Notes under the pieces: generated by a model | Databases searched by the model: none | The model's input: the letters and a program-made list of their open reading frames with translations, nothing else | What the model was told of the DNA's origin: nothing | Made by a program: the position numbers and the translations under genes | Assembly (NCBI GenBank): GCA_003279565.1 | Contig: QCHN01000004.1 | Location: 62,001 to 126,000 of the forward strand | DNA length: 64,000 bases | Reading direction: 5' to 3' | Origin: Prochlorococcus sp. AG-402-C09 | GTDB lineage: Bacteria; Cyanobacteriota; Cyanobacteriia; PCC-6307; Cyanobiaceae | In this document: positions 36,586 through 45,423 of the stretch, piece after piece | Numbering within the stretch: the first letter of the stretch is position 1 | Layout of the letters: each line of letters begins with the position of its first letter

Positions 36586-37995
36586 TTAACCTATTAATTT
36601 TTTAAGTAAAGATAAATCTAAGTTATAAGGAGGGTATCTGAAATTTAGATCTAGCCAAAAAGGTCTTTTTAGGACTGATTTGTAATGGGTAAAATTATCA
36701 AATCCTGCTTTGCCATGGTATTTCCCCATGCCACTTGATCCGACGCCTCCAAATGGTAGTTCTGGTATACCTGCTTGTAAAACGACATCATTAAAGCAGA
36801 CACCTCCAGAAGAGGTCATTGCAAGTATTTCCCCTTGCTCATTATTTCCCCCTCCAAAAAGATATAGGGCAAGGGGTTTAGGTAAAAACTTGAACTCGGA
36901 AATTGCCTCGTCGAGATTCTTAATAGGCAAAATAGGTAGCAATGGGCCAAAAAGCTCTTCCTTCATTAGTGGATCATTTCTATTCTCAACTTTTATAAGA
37001 GTTGGACTAATCCGTCTTTCTTTTTCATTGCTATCTCCCCCATAGATTATCTGGCCATTATTTTTAGCCTCTTTTAGTAAATTATTAAGTCTATTAAATT
37101 GATTTTGATTAATAATTTTCCCTAGATGCTGTGAATCTAGTGGCGTATTTCCGTAAAAAGCATTAATCGAATTTTTTAAATTAGAAATTAAAGAATCAAG
37201 AATTCTATGCTCAACTAGTAAATGATCTGGTGCGATACATGTTTGACCAGCATTTAGACTTTTCCCCCATATAATTCTCTTTGCAGTTACTTCAAGATTT
37301 GCACCATCTACAACAATAGCTGGGCTTTTGCCTCCAAGTTCTAAAGTTACCGGGGTAAGGTTTTTTGATGCGGCCTCCATTACTTTTTTGCCTACATTCT
37401 CTCCACCTGTAAAAAAGACATGATCAAATTTCTGAGTCATTAAATCAGCAGCAGTATTTCCATCTCCTTCGACAACTTGAGCGATCTCTTCTGGGAAATA
37501 CTTTTCTATGAGTTTTTTTATTAGATTTGATACATTTGGTGCATGTTCTGAGGGCTTTAAAACTGCTGTGTTCCCAGCGGCTAAAGCTCCTACTAGTGGT
37601 TGTAGAGTAAGAGAAAAAGGATAATTCCATGGACCAATTATCAGAATGCAGCCCAAGGGATCTGGCTGAACAAATGCTTGAGCTGGTCGAAGAGAGACAG
37701 GAACATTTATTTTTTTTGCCATCATCCAACTGGATAAATTTTTCTGCACCAATTTTATTTCTTGTTTGACAGCAATAATTTCAAAAAATGCTTCAGTAGG
37801 AGGCTTTCCTAAATCTTGATGTAAGGCATTTAATATTTCTTCCTGATGATTTTCTAATAAATTTGATAATGCGTGAAGCTGTTCCCTTCTCCATTTTTCA
37901 GATCTTGTTTTACCAGACAAAACTAGATCTTGTAATTGATTAAGTAAGGAATTTTTTAATGACATTGATCTGTACAATTTTATTCCTTCTAACAA
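36586..37995 (-). CDS. aldehyde dehydrogenase
   Basis: IIGPWNYPFSLTLQPLVGALAAGNTAVLKPSE; TLELGGKSPAIV; GQTCIAPDHLLV. Confidence 0.95.
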   Translation of the reverse strand: MLEGIKLYRSMSLKNSLLNQLQDLVLSGKTRSEKWRREQLHALSNLLENHQEEILNALHQDLGKPPTEAFFEIIAVKQEIKLVQKNLSSWMMAKKINVPVSLRPAQAFVQPDPLGCILIIGPWNYPFSLTLQPLVGALAAGNTAVLKPSEHAPNVSNLIKKLIEKYFPEEIAQVVEGDGNTAADLMTQKFDHVFFTGGENVGKKVMEAASKNLTPVTLELGGKSPAIVVDGANLEVTAKRIIWGKSLNAGQTCIAPDHLLVEHRILDSLISNLKNSINAFYGNTPLDSQHLGKIINQNQFNRLNNLLKEAKNNGQIIYGGDSNEKERRISPTLIKVENRNDPLMKEELFGPLLPILPIKNLDEAISEFKFLPKPLALYLFGGGNNEQGEILAMTSSGGVCFNDVVLQAGIPELPFGGVGSSGMGKYHGKAGFDNFTHYKSVLKRPFWLDLNFRYPPYNLDLSLLKKLIG

Positions 37996-38218
37996 AATAA
38001 ATCATTAATTGAGGTTAAGGTCATATGAAGATAGTCCTCTAAGTATTTTGACTCGGTTTGTGAAAGCTGCATTTCAGGAGCAGTGGCGTTTTTCTGATGA
38101 TTAACAAGATTATTGTTGAAAACTATCAAAGACAAGAATCACTATTTTTTAGTAAGAAAGAAGGAAAAGGGTTTTGAGTATTATTTACGAGTTACTTTTG
38201 TAGGATGTTGATCATAAA

Positions 38219-38497
38219 ATGTTAGTCCTTAGTAGTGAAAGATTGATTAATCATTTGTTTGTTATTGTTGTTTTCTCTTTGGCTTTTATTGGTGTTGCCG
38301 AAGTGATGTACTGGTCATACAAGAAAGATTACCTACGAGCGAAAGCTAAATATCTCCGAGAGTTAATAGATCAAAAAAATGATTTAAGCAGCATAAATGA
38401 ACCTTTTTATACATGTGTATATGAGAAATGGAACTCTGGAGAAATGCCTTTAACAGAGGCTAATACACTGTGTGGCCTTAAGTTTGAGCAGAATTAG
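38219..38497 (+). CDS. hypothetical membrane-anchored protein (92 aa)
   Basis: ORF with N-terminal TM; YTCVYEKWNSGEMPLTEANTLCGLK. Confidence 0.55.
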   Translation: MLVLSSERLINHLFVIVVFSLAFIGVAEVMYWSYKKDYLRAKAKYLRELIDQKNDLSSINEPFYTCVYEKWNSGEMPLTEANTLCGLKFEQN

Positions 38498-38572
38498 TGA
38501 TTTTTATACCATTTTCAAATAATTTCATACTATAATTTTAAGATATTTTAGATTGTATTTGAGAATATATTT

Positions 38573-39322
38573 ATGGATAGTAAGTTAAGAAGTAGTAAAT
38601 ACTATAGATATGCAATAGTAATTTGTTTTGTTGTCACCTTAATCATTTCTCTCTCCCTATTTGATATTAATATCATTAGTGATTTTTTTTATAATGTTGT
38701 TAGTGATATAAAGTTAAATAGCTTTTTTAGCTTAACATTAATATTCTTATTATTTATATTAAGATCCATTAGTATTGTAATACCAGTTTTGCCTGGGACA
38801 ATATTTTCTGTCGCTGCAGGCTTTCAGTTTGGATTTGTTCAGGGTTTAATTATTATATTTTTCGCAGACTTTATCTCTTGTTCGGTTTCGTTTTTATTGG
38901 CTAGAAAATTAGGAAGGAATTTTATTAGTAGATTGCTTGGCTCTGGGCAAATGCGAAGAGTTGAAAGTATTAGTAAAGATTATCTGGAAAATAATTATTT
39001 CCTTATGACAGCTCTATTAATGTCTGGTTTTTTTGATTTTGTTTGTTATGCAATAGGACTAACAAAAATAACATGGAAGCGGTTTATGCCTGCTCTTATT
39101 TTTAGTATAATAATTTCAGATTCACCTTTTGTTGCTAGTGGTTTTGCCGCAAGAAGAATTAAGGATATTGGATTGCAAAAATTCTTACAAAAAATATTGA
39201 ATGGTGAAATAGGTATGATTTCAGGAAACTATCTTTTACTGTTCATAGTATCTTTTTTAATTATATTTACCTTGGCAATGATAAACATATATGTAAACAA
39301 AAGATCCAATATTATTAAGTAA
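38573..39322 (+). CDS. TVP38/TMEM64 family membrane protein (second paralog)
   Basis: RSISIVIPVLPGTIFSVAAGFQFGFVQGLIIIFFADFISCSVSFLLARKLGR; similar to the product at 6694. Confidence 0.85.
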   Translation: MDSKLRSSKYYRYAIVICFVVTLIISLSLFDINIISDFFYNVVSDIKLNSFFSLTLIFLLFILRSISIVIPVLPGTIFSVAAGFQFGFVQGLIIIFFADFISCSVSFLLARKLGRNFISRLLGSGQMRRVESISKDYLENNYFLMTALLMSGFFDFVCYAIGLTKITWKRFMPALIFSIIISDSPFVASGFAARRIKDIGLQKFLQKILNGEIGMISGNYLLLFIVSFLIIFTLAMINIYVNKRSNIIK

Positions 39323-39337
39323 ACTTATTTCTTTGCA

Positions 39338-39366
39338 AAAAAAAAGCCCTTAAATTTAAGGACTTT
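39338..39366 (+). terminator. terminator-like hairpin
   Basis: AAAAAGCCCTTAAATTTAAGGACTTT. Confidence 0.6.
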
Positions 39367-39386
39367 AGTATGTAGAATAATTGTTA

Positions 39387-39488
39387 CTAGCTTTGGTAAG
39401 ACTTGCCACGATAAGTAAGTTTTACATGTAGCTTTTCTGCAACTGATTTTTGCTGGTGGTACTTTAGACCTCTATAGGTTAAAGACAT
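39387..39488 (-). CDS. DUF4278-like micro-protein (33 aa)
   Basis: Hand-translated: MSLTYRGLKYHQQKSVAEKLHVKLTYRGKSYQS*; paired YRG..Y motifs. Confidence 0.75.
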   Translation of the reverse strand: MSLTYRGLKYHQQKSVAEKLHVKLTYRGKSYQS

Positions 39489-40009
39489 TTTTTTTTTTTC
39501 TCCGAAATATGCTCAAGTCCCCGTTCCTTGGCTTGAGTCAAACTGCGGCTCATCTTTTGATGAGTTGAACGTTTTTTGTAGTTTTCACTACAAATTTATT
39601 ATAAGCAAAATTTTCTCTTCATGGAGTTCAGCTTGTTACATAGAGCTCACTGTCTTTCCTTGCTAAGGAATTTTTAGTTTTGTGTTCTTTAAAAATCTAT
39701 TCTTGCAGATCAAAAAAAATTTTTATTTTGAATCAATATTTTTAATTGAAAGTACTAAGGCACTAGATGAGGAAGTGTTCCTAAGGAAATCAACAGCATA
39801 AATTCCCTTGAGCATTCTTGCGGCTTTTAACTGAGTAATTTTTTTGTTCAAGTCTTTATCGGTTGGTTTGAGGTTCTTTTTTTTAGTCGGACTTGGCTTA
39901 ACAAGAAGATTGAAAGTAGCGAAAGACTTTCTAAATGAATAGTTGAAGTGTTGAAGCGGTTTGAATAAGATCTCGCTTAGAATTTGAATATGTTTACAAG
40001 GAATAATGT

Positions 40010-40180
40010 ATGACTAGGAAAAGAGACAAAATTTGGACTGCAATTATTGCAACTAAGCAATGGTTCGCAAAGCTGTTCACCAGTCAAGCAGATGCTTTAC
40101 TTGATGACTTTAAAAATAATCCACCTCCTCAGATAGGAACTCAATCTTATTCAGGCAATATTTATGACAAAGGAGACTGA
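40010..40180 (+). CDS. hypothetical small protein (56 aa)
   Basis: Hand-translated: MTRKRDKIWTAIIATKQWFAKLFTSQADALLDDFKNNPPPQIGTQSYSGNIYDKGD*. Confidence 0.5.
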   Translation: MTRKRDKIWTAIIATKQWFAKLFTSQADALLDDFKNNPPPQIGTQSYSGNIYDKGD

Positions 40181-40784
40181 TTTTTAAAGCAAGTATTTGC
40201 CCAGAGAAGTGGGAGGGAGTTTACTTTTTTAATTTGCGTTCAGGACTTCTAAATTCAATTGAACCTTCATTCAATGGAAGCAAGTTTGATCTGATTGAAC
40301 GCAAGTAATAGAAATCTTTATGTATTTTAGGAGAAAGCATATGATTAAAAAGAAAGAGAATTTTAACGTTACACAGGGAATGAGTCTCTTGCTGCTTGAA
40401 AAACTTTCATTGCCTCCTAACCTCAGTTTTCAAATGATTCTCTATCTCACTAATCCAGTGAATAGTGTTGGGTATGAGGATTGAAAAATTGTCTAAAAAA
40501 ATTAGATAAGAAAATGGATGCCTAGTTTTAAAGATTAGAGATTCAAGTGCCAAATATTGATTACTATTCTGAATCTTGTGATGATGACCTCGTAGGTGCT
40601 GAATTGTTAGTGAAAGAATAGTTTTTGATATCTTTTTAAGGGTGTTAATTTGAATCCATAATGACTTTTTGGGAAGTTTGTAAGGAATTTGGACCTTTTT
40701 TTTAATTGTATTATCGATGCTTTACCAATCTTTAAGAGAATATTTCTGTTCCCAGCAATTTGGTACAAGATGGATTAGAAAGGA

Positions 40785-40856
40785 ATAACAGAACAACTCC
40801 TCACACATAGTTCTGTGCCAAAAGAGCATCCACTCAGTGAGCAGGGTGCTTTTTTA
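40785..40856 (+). ncRNA. Yfr1-like sRNA candidate
   Basis: CAGAAC-AACTCCTCACACATA-GTTCTG hairpin exposing ACTCCTCACAC, then terminator AGCATCC...GGGTGCTTTTTT; 5' end uncertain. Confidence 0.55.
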
Positions 40857-40934
40857 GTGACTTTATCTATGTGCCAATTCCTAAACTCTCCTGCTAAGGT
40901 GTTATTCTGAGTTCTATTCCGATAGTTTTATAAA

Positions 40935-41024
40935 GTGAGGAGTTGAGATCCTCCGCAGTGGAAACAAGGAAACACTTGCGATTGATCTTAAAAAAACCGT
41001 CATGTTAAATATGGCGGTTTTTTT
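40935..41024 (+). ncRNA. yfr2-like: Yfr2-family sRNA
   Basis: GTGAGGAGTTGAGATCCTCCGCAGTGGAAACAAGGAAACACTTGCGATTGATCTT plus terminator ACCGTCATGTTAAATATGGCGGTTTTTTT; 54/55 identical to the 9362-9416 copy. Confidence 0.75.
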
Positions 41025-41049
41025 GTGATTATTTCTAACTACATCTTTT

Positions 41050-41331
41050 TTAATTCTTGAATTCTACAAACTGTTTGAGAACTGCTTTGGCACTAGATAT
41101 CCATCTTCCTATTCGTGATGAAGAGGTAAGTGATCTAGTTAGGAGTTCTATTTGTTCTTGCCTCTCTTTGTATTTGAGTACCAGTTCGTTTTTCGCTATG
41201 TTAAGTCTCTGGAGTTGATGAGAGCAATCAGTCTTTTCTTCCCAGAGGTCGATATTTGCTTTTAATTCTTCAATATCCATATTCCTGTACTGGCTGACAA
41301 GCATATTAAGATCGTCAGGTTCAGAACGCAT
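41050..41331 (-). CDS. hypothetical protein (93 aa)
   Basis: ORF from track, coiled-coil-like. Confidence 0.5.
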   Translation of the reverse strand: MRSEPDDLNMLVSQYRNMDIEELKANIDLWEEKTDCSHQLQRLNIAKNELVLKYKERQEQIELLTRSLTSSSRIGRWISSAKAVLKQFVEFKN

Positions 41332-41533
41332 GAAAAATGATTTATTTACAAACTAATTTAGCTTGTGAATGCAATATTCAGGATGGGTAAACTCACCCCA
41401 ACTACCTTAAGTGAATTAGTAATTCTGTTGATATGAATAAATTTTTCTTATTTGATATGTTAACCCAACTAATAATTTAATAATAAAGTCAAAATTTTTT
41501 CTCTAAAGCCTTTCGAGATGATTTATTTCACCT

Positions 41534-41746
41534 TTGATGTATGAATTATCTTTATTTAATTTTTTATTCTTTCTATTATTTGGAACAATTTTTCAAGCTT
41601 GTAGACCGAAAAAACAAGCCCAAATGCTATTAGTCATTTCTACTCGGCTGCATTTGTGCCCAGAAAGTAGTCATATAAGCAAGAAAACCAATAGAAACGA
41701 AAATCTAGGAAGTAATCGTAAAACGTACAAACTTATCTATTCCTGA
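41534..41746 (+). CDS. hypothetical protein (70 aa)
   Basis: ORF from track with N-terminal hydrophobic segment. Confidence 0.3.
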   Translation: MMYELSLFNFLFFLLFGTIFQACRPKKQAQMLLVISTRLHLCPESSHISKKTNRNENLGSNRKTYKLIYS

Positions 41747-42093
41747 ATCACTTGGATAATCAGCGAAATGCTTTGTGTTGTTCGACTGTGCTCAATTCTT
41801 TGGAATTTTATTACGTGATTGGTTTTTTTCGGCAGTCATCAACTAAGCCATACCAGACTGGATTATTCCAGGAATTGTTTAGTTCTAATTCTCAAATCTA
41901 ATAATAAAAAGCCACTTTACTGTCGTTATTGAAGAGGGCATTTTCATTGCTTGTTTATAGATTTATCATAAAAATATTTGAAATAAAATCACAGAGATCT
42001 CGTGGAAAAGATTATCACCATACCCCATTATTTTGATGACTATATTGAAGTAGGCGTTACCAAAAAAACTGGTTCTCTCAAAAAATGTCAAAA

Positions 42094-42129
42094 AAAAGTT
42101 CTTAACCAGACCGTTAAGAACTTTTACTA
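42094..42129. terminator. strong symmetric terminator-like hairpin
   Basis: AAAAAAGTTCTTAACcagaccGTTAAGAACTTTT. Confidence 0.7.
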
Positions 42130-42188
42130 GATCTTTTCAATAGATTTTGAAAAAATTGTTGATAAGGCTTGAATGGATTGAGCTCCAT

Positions 42189-42296
42189 TTAGAAAATTCC
42201 AGGAATAATTTGTCCTGTTGTTGCGTACGCACCAAATGCGGCAACGAAACCAAGCATTGCTGCCCAACCGTTAAACTTTTCTGCTTCAGGAGTCAT
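42189..42296 (-). CDS. hli: high-light-inducible (Hlip) protein, 35 aa
   Basis: Hand-translated: MTPEAEKFNGWAAMLGFVAAFGAYATTGQIIPGIF*; chlorophyll-binding-type helix and TGQIIPGIF C-terminus. Confidence 0.93.
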   Translation of the reverse strand: MTPEAEKFNGWAAMLGFVAAFGAYATTGQIIPGIF

Positions 42297-42400
42297 GGCA
42301 AAAATGAAATCTGAAGTAAATATAAAGAAGAACTAGCTGTACTGTGAGTTTTTGCTTACGGCTTTTGATTATGAGATTTGATGCTTCTTATAAGAAAAGT

Positions 42401-42682
42401 TTATTTAGTCATCGAGATGATTTGTGCCGAGTGCAATCTTTTTTCTTGCTCTTTTTTTCTGGCTAAGTGGCTATTCAGTCTGGAGGAGCTAGCGCTGCAT
42501 TTAGAGGCAAGATTCAATTCGGATTGATGTATTGCTTTTCTTTTTGCCTTTTGCTTGAGCAACCGAATATTTAATTCAGTTGAGTTTGAATGACTTGGTC
42601 TGGAAGATAGAAACAATTCAGCGTTGTGGAGTGAGGTTCTCTTGCAAAGGCTTTTTCTGATTAAAGGAAGGTGATTCATCAC
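42401..42682 (-). CDS. hypothetical protein (93 aa)
   Basis: ORF from track; basic, low similarity to known families. Confidence 0.3.
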   Translation of the reverse strand: MMNHLPLIRKSLCKRTSLHNAELFLSSRPSHSNSTELNIRLLKQKAKRKAIHQSELNLASKCSASSSRLNSHLARKKEQEKRLHSAQIISMTK

Positions 42683-42992
42683 GTTTCTCGGTAGAGGTAA
42701 CCCCGTTCCCTGTTACCTGAACATGCATTTCCCTGAGGAAATCGAACGTACTAAAAGTGTAGTGGTTGATACCGTTTTATGCGATCAAGTGAAATACTCA
42801 ATTCTGATTGCTATGAAAAAATCACCTTCTGCTTCTACGAATGGTTGCCATTTTTTAAGGTTGCATCAGGTCAGATGCATCAAGTAAAAATGGTCTAAAA
42901 ACAACAAAAGTGGACGCGAAATTGGACGTCCACTTTCAAAGATTTGTGATCCTAGTGCCTCAGATCACTTGCCCTGGTTAAGCTTCCGACGA

Positions 42993-43064
<72 letters not shown>

Positions 43065-43075
43065 TTGTGGAAAGA

Positions 43076-43157
43076 TGGGCCGGGTTGGATTTGAACCAAC
43101 GTAGGCGTAGCCAGCGGATTTACAGTCCGCCCCCATTAACCACTCGGGCACCGACCC
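43076..43157 (-). tRNA. tRNA-Tyr (GTA), copy 1
   Basis: GGGTCGGTGCCCGAGTGGTTAATGGGGGCGGACTGTAAATCCGC...GGTTCAAATCCAACCCGGCCCA. Confidence 0.96.
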
Positions 43158-43338
43158 GATTTCTTTCCACGCGGCGAAGCATCTTTGCTTGACGCTTATT
43201 GAATATATAACTGCTTCAACTGATTGCCAAATTTATTTTAGGGAGTGCTGTGATCTGTGTTTAGTCCACTTTTAAGGGGGGGTGTGATCCATTGGAAGAT
43301 ACGTTACATTTTATACAAATAGATTGAATTAAATCATT

Positions 43339-43503
43339 TTGGCCGTAAAACAAAAGGCTTCAAAAAAGGACTATTCGAAAGTCACGATTAACCTGCCTAA
43401 TAACTTGATTGACTTTGTTGATGAACTCAAAATTGAATGGGGATTGAAGAGTCGAGAAAGTGTTTTTACAAGACTCCTTGAAACGATTTCAGAAAACGAC
43501 TAA
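43339..43503 (+). CDS. ribbon-helix-helix (CopG/Arc-like) mini-protein (54 aa, TTG start)
   Basis: Hand-translated: MAVKQKASKKDYSKVTINLPNNLIDFVDELKIEWGLKSRESVFTRLLETISEND*; beta-strand KVTINLP + two helices. Confidence 0.7.
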   Translation: MAVKQKASKKDYSKVTINLPNNLIDFVDELKIEWGLKSRESVFTRLLETISEND

Positions 43504-43560
43504 GAAAAAAATAGATTTAAAAGATGTAGTCAGTCCATTTTTTAATGATTTTCATCCGAT

Positions 43561-43913
43561 TTAAAGTGAAACGAGATTAGCTATCGTCTCGTCAGAGAGC
43601 AAAATGTCTGATGGAAAGTTCCTCTAGAAGAATTCCTCCCATCCAGCTGTTGGCCAAAACTTTTAAAGGGTATTGTTCGTTAAAACCGCTGCGGTGATCT
43701 TGAAGTGGTCCTTGGATATATAGATCAATTGCTTCTCGGAAGATTTGTGGTGGTTTTAGATCAAGTTTTGCTGGCGTTTTAAGAGAACTTTCAACAGCAT
43801 TTGCCCACAGTTTTTAGCTGCCATAGAGCTAAAAGTTTTGGACGTTTGGCCTTGATATTCTTCTTCCGAATTAGTGCTTGCCAGCCACTTCTGCTTCTAC
43901 GAATGGTTGCCAT
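43561..43913 (-). pseudogene. decayed tyrosine recombinase (integrase), N-terminal arm-binding region
   Basis: Three-frame mosaic: MATIRRSRSGWQALIRKKNIK / EEEYQGQTSKTFSSMAAK / KLWANAVESSLKTPAKLDLKPPQIFREAIDLYIQGPLQ...NSWMGGILLEELSIRHFAL* / DETIANLVSL*; matches the pattern MATIRxRxxxWQAxIRxKG...SKTFxSxxxAxxWAxxVES. Confidence 0.75.
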
Positions 43914-44054
43914 TTTTTAAGGTTGCATCAGGTCAGATGCATCAAGTAAAAATGGTCTAAAAACAACAAAAGTGGACGCGAAATTGGACGTCCACTTTCA
44001 AAGATTTGTGATCCTAGTGCCTCAGATCACTTGCCCTGGTTAAGCTTCCGACGA

Positions 44055-44126
<72 letters not shown>

Positions 44127-44137
44127 TTGTGGAAAGA

Positions 44138-44219
44138 TGGGCCGGGTTGGATTTGAACCAACGTAGGCGTAGCCAGCGGATTTACAGTCCGCCCCCATTA
44201 ACCACTCGGGCACCGACCC
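44138..44219 (-). tRNA. tRNA-Tyr (GTA), copy 2
   Basis: Identical to 43076-43157. Confidence 0.96.
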
Positions 44220-44318
44220 GATCCACTTAATGAGATTAACAGTAAACGGTGCCACTTTTCTCGAATTTGTTGGTCCTTTGAGGTTGGAATCGATACGATC
44301 ATTAAAGATGTTTGATTT

Positions 44319-44765
44319 GTGATGAATATGGATCTTTTATTCATTAATGGACCGAATTTGAATCTTGTTGGAAAACGGGAGCCAACTATATATGGCTCAC
44401 AAACGTTAGAGGATATTCAAGAAGAGCTATTGACTTTAGCGAGTGAGCTTGACGCCAAGCTTGAATTTTTTCAGAGTAATTCAGAAGGCGAGATGATTGA
44501 TTGCATTCAAAATAGTGCTGGTTCTATTGACGGAATATTAATTAATGCAGGTGCTTATACACATACATCCATAGCTCTTAGAGATGCTTTATTGGGAGTT
44601 GCTATCCCTTATGTGGAAGTTCATTTAAGTAACATTTATTCTAGGGAAGAATTTCGCCATAAATCATTTCTTTCAGACAAAGCATTGGGTTTGGTTTGCG
44701 GCTTTGGAGCAAATAGTTATCAACTGGCCTTGCAAGGAATAGTTTCTCATTTAAAGATAGTTTAA
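44319..44765 (+). CDS. aroQ: 3-dehydroquinate dehydratase, type II
   Basis: [28 protein letters not shown]...[16 protein letters not shown]. Confidence 0.97.
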   Translation: MMNMDLLFINGPNLNLVGKREPTIYGSQTLEDIQEELLTLASELDAKLEFFQSNSEGEMIDCIQNSAGSIDGILINAGAYTHTSIALRDALLGVAIPYVEVHLSNIYSREEFRHKSFLSDKALGLVCGFGANSYQLALQGIVSHLKIV

Positions 44766-44772
44766 ATGATTT

Positions 44773-45387
44773 ATGGATAATTCGAAATCTCAAGTTGTTG
44801 GGCAATCAAAGATTTCCTGGCTAATAAATAAAACTAATGAAGATTGGATAAATCTTGCAATTTCTAATCCAATGGAAATACTTTTAGATCATGCACATTG
44901 TGAGCGAAAGGCCGCTGGCGTCGCACTACAACTTATGTTTCGCTATGTAAGTGAACCTGGGCTGTCAGAGGTGCTAAGCCCATTAGCAAGAGAGGAGCTT
45001 GAACATTTTGAGAGAGTTTTATCTATTTTGAATGCGCGAGGGGAAAAACTTAAAAAATTAGCATCACCTCCATATGGTGCAATTTTGGCAAAAAACATTC
45101 GCAAAGATGAACCGTTACGAATGTTGGATAGCTTTCTAGTTGCCGGTCTTATTGAGGCAAGGAGTCATGAAAGAATGCAATTGTTGTCTATACATTCTCC
45201 TGATATTGAACTTAGCAATTTATACGCCGACTTACTAAAAAGCGAAGCTAGGCATTTTGGAATTTATTGGAAGTTGGCGGATGAACGTTTTGAAAGGAAT
45301 GATCTTACTTCTAGGTTGCAGGAATTAGCTAGGGTTGAATCTGATGCTTTAGTGAATATGCATGATAAGCCAAGAATGCATAGTTAA
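44773..45387 (+). CDS. miaE: tRNA-(ms2io6A)-hydroxylase-like protein
   Basis: LLDHAHCERKAAGVALQLMFRY...EELEHFERV...EARSHERMQLL. Confidence 0.9.
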   Translation: MDNSKSQVVGQSKISWLINKTNEDWINLAISNPMEILLDHAHCERKAAGVALQLMFRYVSEPGLSEVLSPLAREELEHFERVLSILNARGEKLKKLASPPYGAILAKNIRKDEPLRMLDSFLVAGLIEARSHERMQLLSIHSPDIELSNLYADLLKSEARHFGIYWKLADERFERNDLTSRLQELARVESDALVNMHDKPRMHS

Positions 45388-45423
45388 CTATTCCTTTTTA
45401 GGAGACAGAATATCCCCAATCAA

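Noticed and set aside
39720-39960. Minus-strand open frame ...KPSPTKKKNLKPTDKDLNKKITQLKAARMLKGIYAVDFLRNTSSSSALVLSIKNIDSK*
   Set aside because: Looks protein-like but lacks a clear start codon or RBS; may be a remnant. Not supported enough to list as a gene.
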